From Ruminococcus sp. (GTDB lineage Bacteria > Bacillota > Clostridia > Oscillospirales > Ruminococcaceae): a stretch of 64,000 bases of DNA. How positions within the stretch are numbered: position 1 is the first letter of the stretch; each line of letters begins with the position of its first letter. Under the pieces are notes generated by a model. It did no database searches, was not told where the DNA came from, and saw only the letters and a program-made list of their open reading frames with translations. This document shows, one piece after another, positions 28,060 to 40,520 of this stretch. The DNA lies in assembly GCA_020860605.1 (NCBI GenBank), contig JAJBTZ010000090.1, forward strand, positions 372,001 through 436,000. Direction: 5' to 3'. A program made the translations under genes and the position numbers.

Positions 28060-29712
28060 ATGAAACTAAGAAGAGCAACAACAATCCTCACTTTGACTAT
28101 CTTCATAGTCACGGTTATGTCTTCCTGCTCTGGAATTGGTCGCAAGACTGTTACCATTCCGACAGACATCTATTCGGATGAAAGCTATGATATAAACATT
28201 GTCATCGACTTTTCTGATGAGACGAAGGAGATAAGTCCCTACATCTACGGTGTCAATCAGTATGGCAACGAGGATAACCTTGATGAGGCGAATTTCGCCG
28301 CAATCCGTCAGGGCGGAAACAGAATGACTGCTTATAACTGGGAGACCAACGCCTCAAATGCTGGTGCAGACTGGTATCATTCATCAGACAGCAATCTTTC
28401 GGATTCAGATGAGCCTGCTGACATCGTAAGAACTTTGTCTGAAGAGGCCAAAGATAACGGAATCACGTACAAGCTGACTACTTTACAGATGGCTGGCTAC
28501 GTCGCTGCCGACAAGAGCGGACAAGTTTCTGAGGAAAACACGGCACCTTCCGAGAGATTCAACGAGGTTATATTCCGCTCGGATGGCGAATTCCCTGATA
28601 CTCCCGACCTCACCGATGGCGTTGTCTACATGGACGAATACGTCAACTACATTATAAATATGCTTGGAGACTCTACCAGCAAAAACGGCATTCAAGGCTA
28701 CAGCCTCGACAACGAGCCAGCACTCTGGGCTGGAACTCACTCAAGAGTTCACCCAGACCCAGTTACTATTGAGGAGCTTTGTTCGAAATCCGCTGAGCTT
28801 GCAGCGGTTGTAAAAGAGCTCGACCCGAGCGCTGAGATTTTCGGTCCTGCCCTATATGGCTATACTGCCTATGATCATCTTGCCGATGATGACGACAGCA
28901 CCGAATGGGAAGAGCTGAAGGAAGAAAACGGCTATAACTGGTTCCTTGATTGCTATCTCGACTACATGTGTCAGGCCTCTGAAGAGGCGGGTGTACGACT
29001 TCTTGACGTTTTGGACATTCACTACTATTCAGAATCCGCAGGAGTAAGTGTTGAGGACAGGCTTCAGTCTGTTCGCACCCTCTATGAAGAAGGCTTTTCT
29101 GAAAACAGCTGGATTGGACAGTGGTGCATGAATAACGTCCCGATTCTTCCTACTATTCAGGCTTCTATTGACGAGTACTATCCTGGAACCAAGCTTGCCA
29201 TTTCCGAATATAACTTCGGTGGCGAAAATATAAGCGGAACCATTGCAGAGGCTGAGGCTCTCGGCTGCTTTGCAGACATGGGAGTTTATCTCGCGACCAT
29301 CTGGGGCGGTAACGACTGCCAGTTTGCAGGAATCAGACTCTATACCAACTATGACGGCGAAGGCTCTATGTTTGGTGATACTCTTATCAGCACAACCACC
29401 GATGATGTTTCCCTCTCGAGCGCCTACGCTGCCACAACCGATGACGGGCTTGTCACCCTCATGAGCACCAACAAGGACTCGAGTCTCAATGAAAACGCAA
29501 TTATAGACCTGACCTCGTCCGAAACCATCTACACCGCAGCTGCTGTTTATGCCGTCTATGACGAGGAAACCTATGAGATTCAGCTAATCAACGTTGTTGA
29601 AAGCACTGACACCAATGTCTTCGAAATCACTCTCCCTCCCTACTGTGCTGCGATGGTGGTTCTGAGCGAGGATGTCAGCGATTTCCCGATTGTTATTACT
29701 GACAGCGAATAA
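28060..29712 (+). CDS. GH44-like endoglucanase/xyloglucanase lipoprotein
   Basis: Lipobox VMSSCS; ISPYIYGVNQYGN, GGNRMTAYNWETNASNAGADW, GYSLDNEPALWAGTH (acid/base), LAISEYNFGG (nucleophile). Confidence 0.85.
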   Translation: MKLRRATTILTLTIFIVTVMSSCSGIGRKTVTIPTDIYSDESYDINIVIDFSDETKEISPYIYGVNQYGNEDNLDEANFAAIRQGGNRMTAYNWETNASNAGADWYHSSDSNLSDSDEPADIVRTLSEEAKDNGITYKLTTLQMAGYVAADKSGQVSEENTAPSERFNEVIFRSDGEFPDTPDLTDGVVYMDEYVNYIINMLGDSTSKNGIQGYSLDNEPALWAGTHSRVHPDPVTIEELCSKSAELAAVVKELDPSAEIFGPALYGYTAYDHLADDDDSTEWEELKEENGYNWFLDCYLDYMCQASEEAGVRLLDVLDIHYYSESAGVSVEDRLQSVRTLYEEGFSENSWIGQWCMNNVPILPTIQASIDEYYPGTKLAISEYNFGGENISGTIAEAEALGCFADMGVYLATIWGGNDCQFAGIRLYTNYDGEGSMFGDTLISTTTDDVSLSSAYAATTDDGLVTLMSTNKDSSLNENAIIDLTSSETIYTAAAVYAVYDEETYEIQLINVVESTDTNVFEITLPPYCAAMVVLSEDVSDFPIVITDSE

Positions 29713-29795
29713 CCTTCTTTCCTCAAATTTTTTCGCAAATACATTGTAAGATTTCTTCCTCCATGAAGTCTTATAAGTAAGGTGGTGGCGAGCAA

Positions 29796-30293
29796 GTGGA
29801 GTTTGAGGAGATTTACAGGACCTATTTCAAGTCGGTTTACAACTACATTCTGAGGCTTTCGGGAAACGAGCATATTGCCGAGGAAATCACAAGCGATACC
29901 TTCTTCAAAGCGATGAAATCTATCGGGAAGTTTCGCGGCGAATGCGACATCAGGGTTTGGCTCTGCCAGATTGCGAAGAATTCTTATTATTCGTATCTGA
30001 AAAAGTCGAGAAAGACTGAGAGCATTGACGATGTGGTTTTTCCAGAAATAGTCGATCCCAACGCTTCGCCTGAAGAGCTGGCAAGTCGCAAGGAAGATTT
30101 CCTAAGGGTAAGAAAAGCCCTGCACGATATTGCGGAGCCCTACAAGGAAGTTTTCATGTGGCGGGTGTTCGGAGAGCTTTCCTTCAAGGAAATTGGCGAG
30201 CTCTACGGCAAAACCGACAATTGGGCCTGTGTCACCTACCACCGGGCAAGAAAAATGATTCGTCTTAGAATGGAGGAACAAAGCAATGAATAA
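29796..30293 (+). CDS. ECF-family RNA polymerase sigma factor (GTG start)
   Basis: YRTYFKSVYNYILRLSGNEHIAEEITSDTFFKAM region 2; FGELSFKEIGELYGKTDNWACVTYHRARKMIR region 4. Confidence 0.9.
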   Translation: MEFEEIYRTYFKSVYNYILRLSGNEHIAEEITSDTFFKAMKSIGKFRGECDIRVWLCQIAKNSYYSYLKKSRKTESIDDVVFPEIVDPNASPEELASRKEDFLRVRKALHDIAEPYKEVFMWRVFGELSFKEIGELYGKTDNWACVTYHRARKMIRLRMEEQSNE

Positions 30294-31002
30294 CGAGTGC
30301 AGTATAATCCGGGATCTCTTGCCTCTTTACTATGAAAATATGTTAAGTGAGGAAACAGCTGAGTTTGTTGAAGAGCATCTTAAGAATTGCCCCGATTGTG
30401 CTTCCGAGCTTGAAAAGCTGAAGGCTGAGAAGAACATCGGCGAAACTTCTCTTGCTGAAAGAACCGACGATGCCGAAGTGATAACGGGCATGAAAAAGAA
30501 GATTCGCAAGAAAAAGTGGACAGCTGTAACGGCCATTGTCGCCTGTATTCTCATCGTCTGCATACTCATTTATCAGTTCCCCGTTTACAGGCTTTTGATG
30601 GTCGCTGGCACGTTATCCTACTATAACAGTGACGAAGTCGCAATGCTCGTTTCTATTGGGAGTCTGTCTGACAGGATTGAGGCACAATCGGTTCTCAGGC
30701 AGGCTGATGCGGCATTTCGGGACTGTAAGCATACAGACGCCGAGTGTGACGAGCTCTATGGGCTTCTCTCAAGGTATGCTACACCAAGCGAACGTTCTGC
30801 ATCATATGTGAACTATTCGCTTCAGCTTTGGAGCGCTCATTTAGGGGACACCGAAGGCTATATATGGGTCTACTATTCCAGGGAAGCGATTGACTCGAAC
30901 GGAGATACCGTCAGTGCCAGTTCGCGATGCGAAGCTCTCTGGAAAGTGGAGAAGAACGAAGACGGGGTCTGGGAAGTCGTTAGCATAAGAGAGCATCCGT
31001 AA
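30286..31002 (+). CDS. Anti-sigma factor with N-terminal zinc-finger (zf-HC2-like)
   Basis: CSIIRDLLPLYYENMLSEETAEFVEEHLKNCPDCASEL; single TM; overlaps the sigma gene. Confidence 0.85.
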   Translation: MNNECSIIRDLLPLYYENMLSEETAEFVEEHLKNCPDCASELEKLKAEKNIGETSLAERTDDAEVITGMKKKIRKKKWTAVTAIVACILIVCILIYQFPVYRLLMVAGTLSYYNSDEVAMLVSIGSLSDRIEAQSVLRQADAAFRDCKHTDAECDELYGLLSRYATPSERSASYVNYSLQLWSAHLGDTEGYIWVYYSREAIDSNGDTVSASSRCEALWKVEKNEDGVWEVVSIREHP

Positions 31003-31015
31003 TCATTAAGAATAG

Positions 31016-34003
<2,988 letters not shown>

Positions 34004-34044
34004 AGTACAATAAATCGGTCTGAGATTAGATTTCTCAGGCCGAT

Positions 34045-34773
34045 TTATTTCAGATTGTCTTCGAGGCGTACAACCTCGTTTTTAAACATTGACCTCGCTT
34101 CCTCGTGGGAAACTATAACATGGTCAACAAGATTGATGCCCATTCCTTCCAAGGATTTCTTTAAACTTTCAGTGAGACGGGTGTCCTCTCTTGAAGGCTC
34201 TGTATTGCCGAGTGGATGATTATGAGCTATTGCACAGCTGGTGCATTTGCTTTTGCAGATTTCGTTGATGATTTTAAGCTCATTAAGGGATACGCTTGAG
34301 CCGTCGCCTTCTGAAATCTTCCTGCTCGACACTATTCCCATCTTATCATCGAGGCATATAATCCAGAGCTGTTCGATCTGAACACTTGAAAGTTTATATA
34401 AAAAATAACGGCATAGATCGGAGGTCGTTTCAAGCCTTTCTCCATCCAAGCCAGATAGCATATATTTTGCAAAGAATTCAGGGAGAAGTTTCAGCAAACA
34501 TGCCGTGTTATCTCCAACACCATCAACCTCAAGGAGGTCCTCATACGGGGCGTTCAGCACATTCGCTATGCTTCCGAAACGATTCAGAAGCGCATGAGCT
34601 GTCGGGTTTGTGTCGCCTCTGGGATTTGTATAGAAAAGAAGGAGCTCGAGCGCCTGATGATCATAAAATCTATCCAGCCCATAATTAAGAAATTGTTTCC
34701 TGAGTCGCTGGCGATGGCCTTCGTGAGGATTGTCTTTTGTTTTGCTTTTGTCAGCAATTAATTTATTGCTCAT
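34045..34773 (-). CDS. radC: RadC family protein (JAB/MPN)
   Basis: AHNHPLGNTEPSREDTRLTESL; N-terminal GHRQRLRKQFLNYGLDRFYDHQALELLLFYTNPRGDTNP. Confidence 0.93.
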   Translation of the reverse strand: MSNKLIADKSKTKDNPHEGHRQRLRKQFLNYGLDRFYDHQALELLLFYTNPRGDTNPTAHALLNRFGSIANVLNAPYEDLLEVDGVGDNTACLLKLLPEFFAKYMLSGLDGERLETTSDLCRYFLYKLSSVQIEQLWIICLDDKMGIVSSRKISEGDGSSVSLNELKIINEICKSKCTSCAIAHNHPLGNTEPSREDTRLTESLKKSLEGMGINLVDHVIVSHEEARSMFKNEVVRLEDNLK

Positions 34774-34947
34774 ATAATTTTGTTCCCTTCTTTTATATTA
34801 ATGTTATCGTGGCAAAAACGGCGAAATTACGTGGATTTCGCTCGTTCATGCTCACGGTTACATTATATCTGGTGGAGGGAGAAAAGTCAACTGTTTTTTC
34901 AGATTTTTCGGATATAATTGAAAAATCATGGACTTGTATTTAAAAAG

Positions 34948-34976
34948 TTCTCCCGAAGATATCGGGAGAACTTAAA
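34948..34976 (-). terminator. Terminator of the 35-43.5 kb block
   Basis: AAGTTCTCCCGA-TATC-TTCGGGAGAACTTTTT on the reverse strand. Confidence 0.75.
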
Positions 34977-35001
34977 AAACTAATAAATTCCGCCTGTGGT
35001 T

Positions 35002-36780
35002 TCAATCCCCTATATAATTCTCCGCCTGCTTCGTGAACATCTCGCAGTACAAGCCTTTCCGTGCCATCAGCTCGTCATGCGTTCCCATTTCTGCAACTTG
35101 TCCCTTATCTATGACGATAATCTGGTCGGCTTTGACGACGGTCGAGAGTCTGTGCGAGACGAAGATAACCGTTTTATCTCTGCCGAGCTCGTAGATCTTC
35201 TTGAAGAACTCATACTCGGCGTTCGGATCTAAAGCACTCGACGGCTCATCGAAGACCAGGATATTTGCATCCCTGTAGTAAGCTCTTGCAATAGAGATTT
35301 TCTGCTTCTCGCCGCCAGAGAAATCAACGCCTTCTTTATCAAATCGTGTCGAGAAGACACTTTTTTCTTTCTTAGGCAATGAATCTATCTTATCTTCCAG
35401 ACCGGAGAACCTGATGCTGTCCTCAATTTTGCCGGAATCGATGTCTTTCTCGCCACGGAAAGCGATGTTTTCTTCGAGAGTAAGTGGAATATTGACCGAG
35501 TTCTGCAGGACAACAGACAACTGCTTGTACCACGAGGACAGGTCCACGTCGTTTATGTCGGTTTCACCGTTGATGAGAATCTTTCCGCTCGTCGGAGGAT
35601 AAAGTGCCAGAATCAGCTTCAGAAGCGTCGTCTTTCCGGCACCGTTTTCGCCGACGATTGCAATTCTTGAACCGGCATGAATCGAGAATGAAACGCCGTC
35701 AAGTGCATTCTGCTCCTGATTCGGATATTTGAAGCTGACATTTTCGAGCGTTATCTCCTCGCAGTTTTCAATCTTCTCGGTTCCATTCTGGACGTACTTC
35801 TCGTCCTTGATATAATCCATATAGAATGATGCTTCGTTGACGTTGTTCTTGAGATTTATAAACAAGCCGAGGAATTTGTTGAAGTTCTCTGCGAACTGCT
35901 GAACAGCTACAAACAGTGCCGAATAGGTGGCGACATCAAGCTGTCCCGCAAACAGCATATATCCGAAATAGAGATATGCCGAAAGTAGCTGAACATTGCC
36001 GAGGAGTATTGCAAGGTAATTCCACCTGAATCTCTGCCTGTCCTTCTTGTTGCCCTCAATGGTAATAGCCATTTCCTTTTCGTTCACCGTCTCTATCGAA
36101 TAGTCGAAAGCCTCGTTCAGCTTGACGGTGGAAACATAATCCTTTTCATTAAAGAGCCTCTGTAAATACTGCAAAAGTCTGACCTTCGGCAGACGCTCAG
36201 TGTTCTGATACTTGAACCACAAATCGTTGACCTTGTTCATACAGAGATGCGACAGAATCAGGGTTGCGAAGATTATAATCACGATTATAACGCTGACCTG
36301 ACCGACGATATAGGAAACGCCTATCAAGGTCAGAATGCAGGTGATCATCTGCGAGAGTATGTTTATGACTTCATCTGCACCGACATATGTATAGTTCAGA
36401 GCTTTCTGAAGCGCATCGTATTCACTGCTGTCCTCAAACGCCAGCATACTGTTTTCGTTCATCTTTCTGTAAATATGCTCACGAAGCTCGACGCTTATGT
36501 ACTCGGTGTTCAGGTTCTGCTTGATTGTCAGTCTCCGCTCGACATATGCCCACACCGAAATAATCAGGATATATCCGCAAATATACCCGACACCGAGCCA
36601 CAGGTCTTCCTTATAAAGAAAAGCGTTCAACGACATCTTTGGCAGGTAAATCACAAGCATATTGCTGATAAACCCATACAAGGTCGTTATGATGTAGATA
36701 AAGAAGTAAGACTTGTGCGATTTCCAAGCGATTTCAAAGAAAAGCTTGTTGGTTTCTAAAAAGGTTTTTAGTTTTTTCAT
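35002..36780 (-). CDS. ABC exporter half-transporter
   Basis: Walker A GENGAGKTT, FSGGEKQK, ILVFDEPSSALDP. Likely start MKKLKTFLETNK at 36780; ORF track extends to 36837. Confidence 0.9.
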   Translation of the reverse strand: MKKLKTFLETNKLFFEIAWKSHKSYFFIYIITTLYGFISNMLVIYLPKMSLNAFLYKEDLWLGVGYICGYILIISVWAYVERRLTIKQNLNTEYISVELREHIYRKMNENSMLAFEDSSEYDALQKALNYTYVGADEVINILSQMITCILTLIGVSYIVGQVSVIIVIIIFATLILSHLCMNKVNDLWFKYQNTERLPKVRLLQYLQRLFNEKDYVSTVKLNEAFDYSIETVNEKEMAITIEGNKKDRQRFRWNYLAILLGNVQLLSAYLYFGYMLFAGQLDVATYSALFVAVQQFAENFNKFLGLFINLKNNVNEASFYMDYIKDEKYVQNGTEKIENCEEITLENVSFKYPNQEQNALDGVSFSIHAGSRIAIVGENGAGKTTLLKLILALYPPTSGKILINGETDINDVDLSSWYKQLSVVLQNSVNIPLTLEENIAFRGEKDIDSGKIEDSIRFSGLEDKIDSLPKKEKSVFSTRFDKEGVDFSGGEKQKISIARAYYRDANILVFDEPSSALDPNAEYEFFKKIYELGRDKTVIFVSHRLSTVVKADQIIVIDKGQVAEMGTHDELMARKGLYCEMFTKQAENYIGD

Positions 36781-36990
36781 AATTAGTACTCCTTTCTGAA
36801 CTCCAATTATTATTTTACCCCCGCCAAGATTTGTCAAGTATTTTCTACAAATTTTTGCAGGGGGTAGTTCAATTTTCTTTATATTTCTTCGCTTTCCGCT
36901 TCCTCATTCGCCTTGACATAAAACTCTACCTGCTTATCAAACATTTCAGTGTATAGACCGCCCTGAGCGTAAAGCTCCTTATGCGTGCCG
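36779..36990. repeat. Duplicated segment copy 1 (ABC 3' end + intergenic hairpin + next gene RBS)
   Basis: Near-identical to 40308-40520 by eye: ..CTTTCTGAACTCCAATTATTATTTTACCCCCGCCAA..ATTTGTCAAGTATTTTCTACAAATTTTTGC..GGGGG..TTTCTTCGCTTTCCGCTTCCTCATTCGCC. Confidence 0.85.
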
Positions 36991-38714
36991 GATTCTACTA
37001 TGTTGCCGTCCTGGAAGACGAGGATTTTCTCGGCTAACTGGACTGCCGCCATTCTGTGAGTTATCAGGACTGCCGTTCTGTCTGTAATCATCTCGGTGAA
37101 CTTGGTGTAGATTTCATACTCGGCAAACGGGTCTAATGCGGCTGTGGGTTCGTCCAGGATATAGATAGGCGCATCGTGGTATATCGCTCTTGCTATGGCT
37201 ATCTTCTGGTCCTCACCGCCTGAGGGCTCAAAGCCGGTGGGGTCTATATTCTTTCCGACATATGTATCCACACCCTTTTCCAAGCTGTCAACCAAAGGCT
37301 TTATTCCGGCTCTTTCTATTGCATTATTCAGCTTGTCAGTGTCATAGTTTTCTTCACAGGCTATGCCGAGCGAAAGAGGCATATTGAAACGGCAGAAATC
37401 CTGAAATACGGGAGCGAACAGTCTCTGATACTTGACGTAATCATAATCCATTATGTTGATGCCATCAAGGAGAATCTCGCCCTCGGTAGGAACATACAAA
37501 CGGGTCAGAAGCTTGACGAACGTTGTTTTGCCGGAGCCGTTCTCACCAACTATACAGAGCTTCTGGTCGCAGGGAATCTTAACGCTGAGGTGTCTTAATG
37601 CGTAGCGTTCGCTTCCCGGATATTTGAAGGATACGTCTCTGAACTCAATAACGGAATTTTTATCATACAGAGGCACCTTGTTACCGTTGTTTTCAAGCAT
37701 GGTGGGCTGGGAGCGAAACGCTTTCATTTCATCAACGTTCATCGAGTATGAGGATATTTCAAGATAAGCGTTGAAGATTCCGCTTACAGCACTTGAGAAC
37801 TGGCTTGCCGCAGACATAAAGATTGTCATGGAACCGAGTGCCAGGTCGTCAAACAGAACCTTGAGTATTGCAACAAGGTACAAAACCGCTTCCTGAACGG
37901 CACTTGTGACCGCGTGAACCATTCTCCACCTTGCGCCGAATTTATCCTGTTTCTTCGACACATCATCATGCTTCTTGCCGATACCGGTATAACGGTTGAC
38001 GAAGAAATCCTTTAGTCTGAATATACGGACTTCCTTTCCTCTTGAGTGATCCGTGAGGTTATAAAATTCATTCCAATATTCATTGTCGAGCTTGCTGAGT
38101 TCCAAGCCGAAGTTGTAGTTCGCAACATTGATTTTCTTTGTGACAACAGCATTAATAGCGATTATAGCCAAGAGAACTATGATTACTATCGGATTCAGAT
38201 ATACGATTATTGAAGTTACCGCAAGAATCTTTACAAACGAGTTGATGAGCCTGAGAATATAGCTGAACATTTCAAGCGGGGCATTCGGTGCGTGCATACT
38301 GATTCGATTAAGCTGAACCGCAACCTTCGGGTCTTCAAGGGAAGCATATCCCATGTCAGCAACATATGACTGAAGCTCTCCCTGAAAAGCACGGCGAAGC
38401 TCACGGTAAAGTTCACTCGCCTTTACACGCAAAGTCATTTCTTTGAGATGGTTCAAAAGAGGAACCGCCACCAAAACAGATGCAAGCGATACAATCACTT
38501 TAATATCTCTGTCAGCAGACAGCTCGTTGATGATAAGACCGGGGATTATCATATAGACCACCGGCACCAAGGCATCTAACACAGTAAGAAGTATTTGCAG
38601 GAAGATATAGAGCGCACTGTGCTTCTGACCCTTGAAGTATTTCATCAGGTAGACTATACTGTCCCAGCTTCGGCGAAGGTCTTTCATGGCTGATAAGTCG
38701 GTTAGTTTTTTCAT
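36879..38714 (-). CDS. ABC exporter half-transporter
   Basis: Walker A GENGSGKTT, PSGGEDQK, IYILDEPTAALDP. Confidence 0.92.
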   Translation of the reverse strand: MKKLTDLSAMKDLRRSWDSIVYLMKYFKGQKHSALYIFLQILLTVLDALVPVVYMIIPGLIINELSADRDIKVIVSLASVLVAVPLLNHLKEMTLRVKASELYRELRRAFQGELQSYVADMGYASLEDPKVAVQLNRISMHAPNAPLEMFSYILRLINSFVKILAVTSIIVYLNPIVIIVLLAIIAINAVVTKKINVANYNFGLELSKLDNEYWNEFYNLTDHSRGKEVRIFRLKDFFVNRYTGIGKKHDDVSKKQDKFGARWRMVHAVTSAVQEAVLYLVAILKVLFDDLALGSMTIFMSAASQFSSAVSGIFNAYLEISSYSMNVDEMKAFRSQPTMLENNGNKVPLYDKNSVIEFRDVSFKYPGSERYALRHLSVKIPCDQKLCIVGENGSGKTTFVKLLTRLYVPTEGEILLDGINIMDYDYVKYQRLFAPVFQDFCRFNMPLSLGIACEENYDTDKLNNAIERAGIKPLVDSLEKGVDTYVGKNIDPTGFEPSGGEDQKIAIARAIYHDAPIYILDEPTAALDPFAEYEIYTKFTEMITDRTAVLITHRMAAVQLAEKILVFQDGNIVESGTHKELYAQGGLYTEMFDKQVEFYVKANEEAESEEI

Positions 38715-38827
38715 AAGTATTTCTCCTTTCGGGTTTCCCCATATTATATAGACACCAAAAATGGCGAAAAGGTTTCACTTTTCATTATAATTTTCGAAAA
38801 ATTTTTCAAGGGTTTTGGCACAAACAA

Positions 38828-40309
38828 TCAGAAGTGCTCCGTTGCTACTCTGGCAATGTCTTCTTGGGTCATATAGTAAACGTATTCTTCAAGCGAATAG
38901 CTCGATTCTCCCTCGTTAAGTATGATTCTTATGCAACCATCCGAGGTTGATTTTAAACCAGATATATGAGTCTCTTCAAAAGGCATAGGAAAGTCGGCTT
39001 CAACGATTTCTCCAGTTTCTATCTTCAGAATATAAAGCTTCATCTCAGACGAAGAGAGATCGGGATAGTTTGTAAAGAAGATACAGTCGTCTGTGACACC
39101 AAAGCCCACAGATGAGCCCTTGGCTATCACCTTAACGCTGTCATCTCTGATTTCACAGACATACGCTGTCAAGGTATTGCCAGCCCTGAAAGCAATGTAG
39201 TTGCCAGTTCGCTCGATATCGTACATCGCATCAGGACTGACGATTTTATCGAGCCCGACAATATCGGATATGTCGACTTCATCTTCTTCGAGAGGATACG
39301 ACATATTGCTCTCTTCGAGCTCTGTAAGCTCGGTGAACTCGCCTGCCTCTATGTCGTAAACCGCCTGGTATCGCTTCTCCTCCTCGACATCCGAGTATGT
39401 CCCATAGGCATAGTTGCCGTTAATGTCGCTGACAGTGAAGCCGTACTTCATGAAGCTATGAAACCACTCATCCGTGTCAGCCTCGACTATTTCGACATCC
39501 TCCGGCAGAATCAAGGATTGACTGTTGACGCTCTCGTAGTATTCATCGTAGTCTGGAAGCTCGGCAGTTTCTTCCTTATCAATCGTGCCGTTTACCATAT
39601 CGATAGTCCAAGTGCTTCCGTCTGTAAGACTGCTAAAAGTGATGATTCCGTTTTCCTCATACACCTTGTCGAAGCTCACCTGCTCTGTGATTTCATATTC
39701 AGTCAATTCGTTCAAAGCGAGATTGTTCACAAATATCGCGCTGTCGGTTTTGTAAACTGCATACCCGTTACTGACACAGACAAAGATGTCAGATGGAAGA
39801 TTCAAGGTTTCAAGTGTGTTGTCGGTGAGATTAAGCTTATAGAATTCCCCTTCTTCGGTCGAAAACATCAGGGTTTCGTTATCAATCCAATTGAGATAGC
39901 CGACTGTCGGGGAAAGCTCGCCTAAATCAAACCTGTACTCACTGGCACTCAGCAAATCCACAATCCAGATGCCCGGGATCAGGGACATTTCGCCATTTTC
40001 GGCGTACTTGTTCGACCAGTAGGCAATTGTAGTGAAATTGTCGTTGACAGTCGGAACATCAAACCAGACTATCATGTCCCACTTGCCGTTAAGAGTCTCG
40101 TACTCCTCATAGGTAAAGCCATAGGCAGAGTCGGACAGCATTGGCGACGAAGTGCCGGTGTCAGAGTTGTAGACATAAATCTGATTTTCGGAGTAATCGG
40201 CAAACATGGACAGGTTATCGTTTACTCCACCCGAAGAATCTTCCTTGACACTGCCACAGGACACCAAGAGCATAAGAGCAAGAGTTATTGCGATTAGTTT
40301 TTTCATAAT
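38828..40309 (-). CDS. Lipoprotein with propeller-like repeats
   Basis: MKKLIAITLALMLLVSCGS lipobox; repeated Tyr/Asp-rich strands. ORF track extends to 40354. Confidence 0.65.
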   Translation of the reverse strand: MMKKLIAITLALMLLVSCGSVKEDSSGGVNDNLSMFADYSENQIYVYNSDTGTSSPMLSDSAYGFTYEEYETLNGKWDMIVWFDVPTVNDNFTTIAYWSNKYAENGEMSLIPGIWIVDLLSASEYRFDLGELSPTVGYLNWIDNETLMFSTEEGEFYKLNLTDNTLETLNLPSDIFVCVSNGYAVYKTDSAIFVNNLALNELTEYEITEQVSFDKVYEENGIITFSSLTDGSTWTIDMVNGTIDKEETAELPDYDEYYESVNSQSLILPEDVEIVEADTDEWFHSFMKYGFTVSDINGNYAYGTYSDVEEEKRYQAVYDIEAGEFTELTELEESNMSYPLEEDEVDISDIVGLDKIVSPDAMYDIERTGNYIAFRAGNTLTAYVCEIRDDSVKVIAKGSSVGFGVTDDCIFFTNYPDLSSSEMKLYILKIETGEIVEADFPMPFEETHISGLKSTSDGCIRIILNEGESSYSLEEYVYYMTQEDIARVATEHF

Positions 40310-40520
40310 TATTTCTCCTTTCTGAACTCCAATTATTATTTTACCCCCCGCCAAAATTTGTCAAGTATTTTCTACAAATTTTTGCGGGGGTTAGATCAAT
40401 TTTCTTTATATTTCTTCGCTTTCCGCTTCCTCATTCGCCTTGACATAAAACTCTGCCTGTTTATCGAACATTTCAGTGTAGAGACCACCCTGAGCGTAAA
40501 GCTCCTTATGCGTGCCATAG
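40308..40520. repeat. Duplicated segment copy 2
   Basis: See copy 1. Confidence 0.85.
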
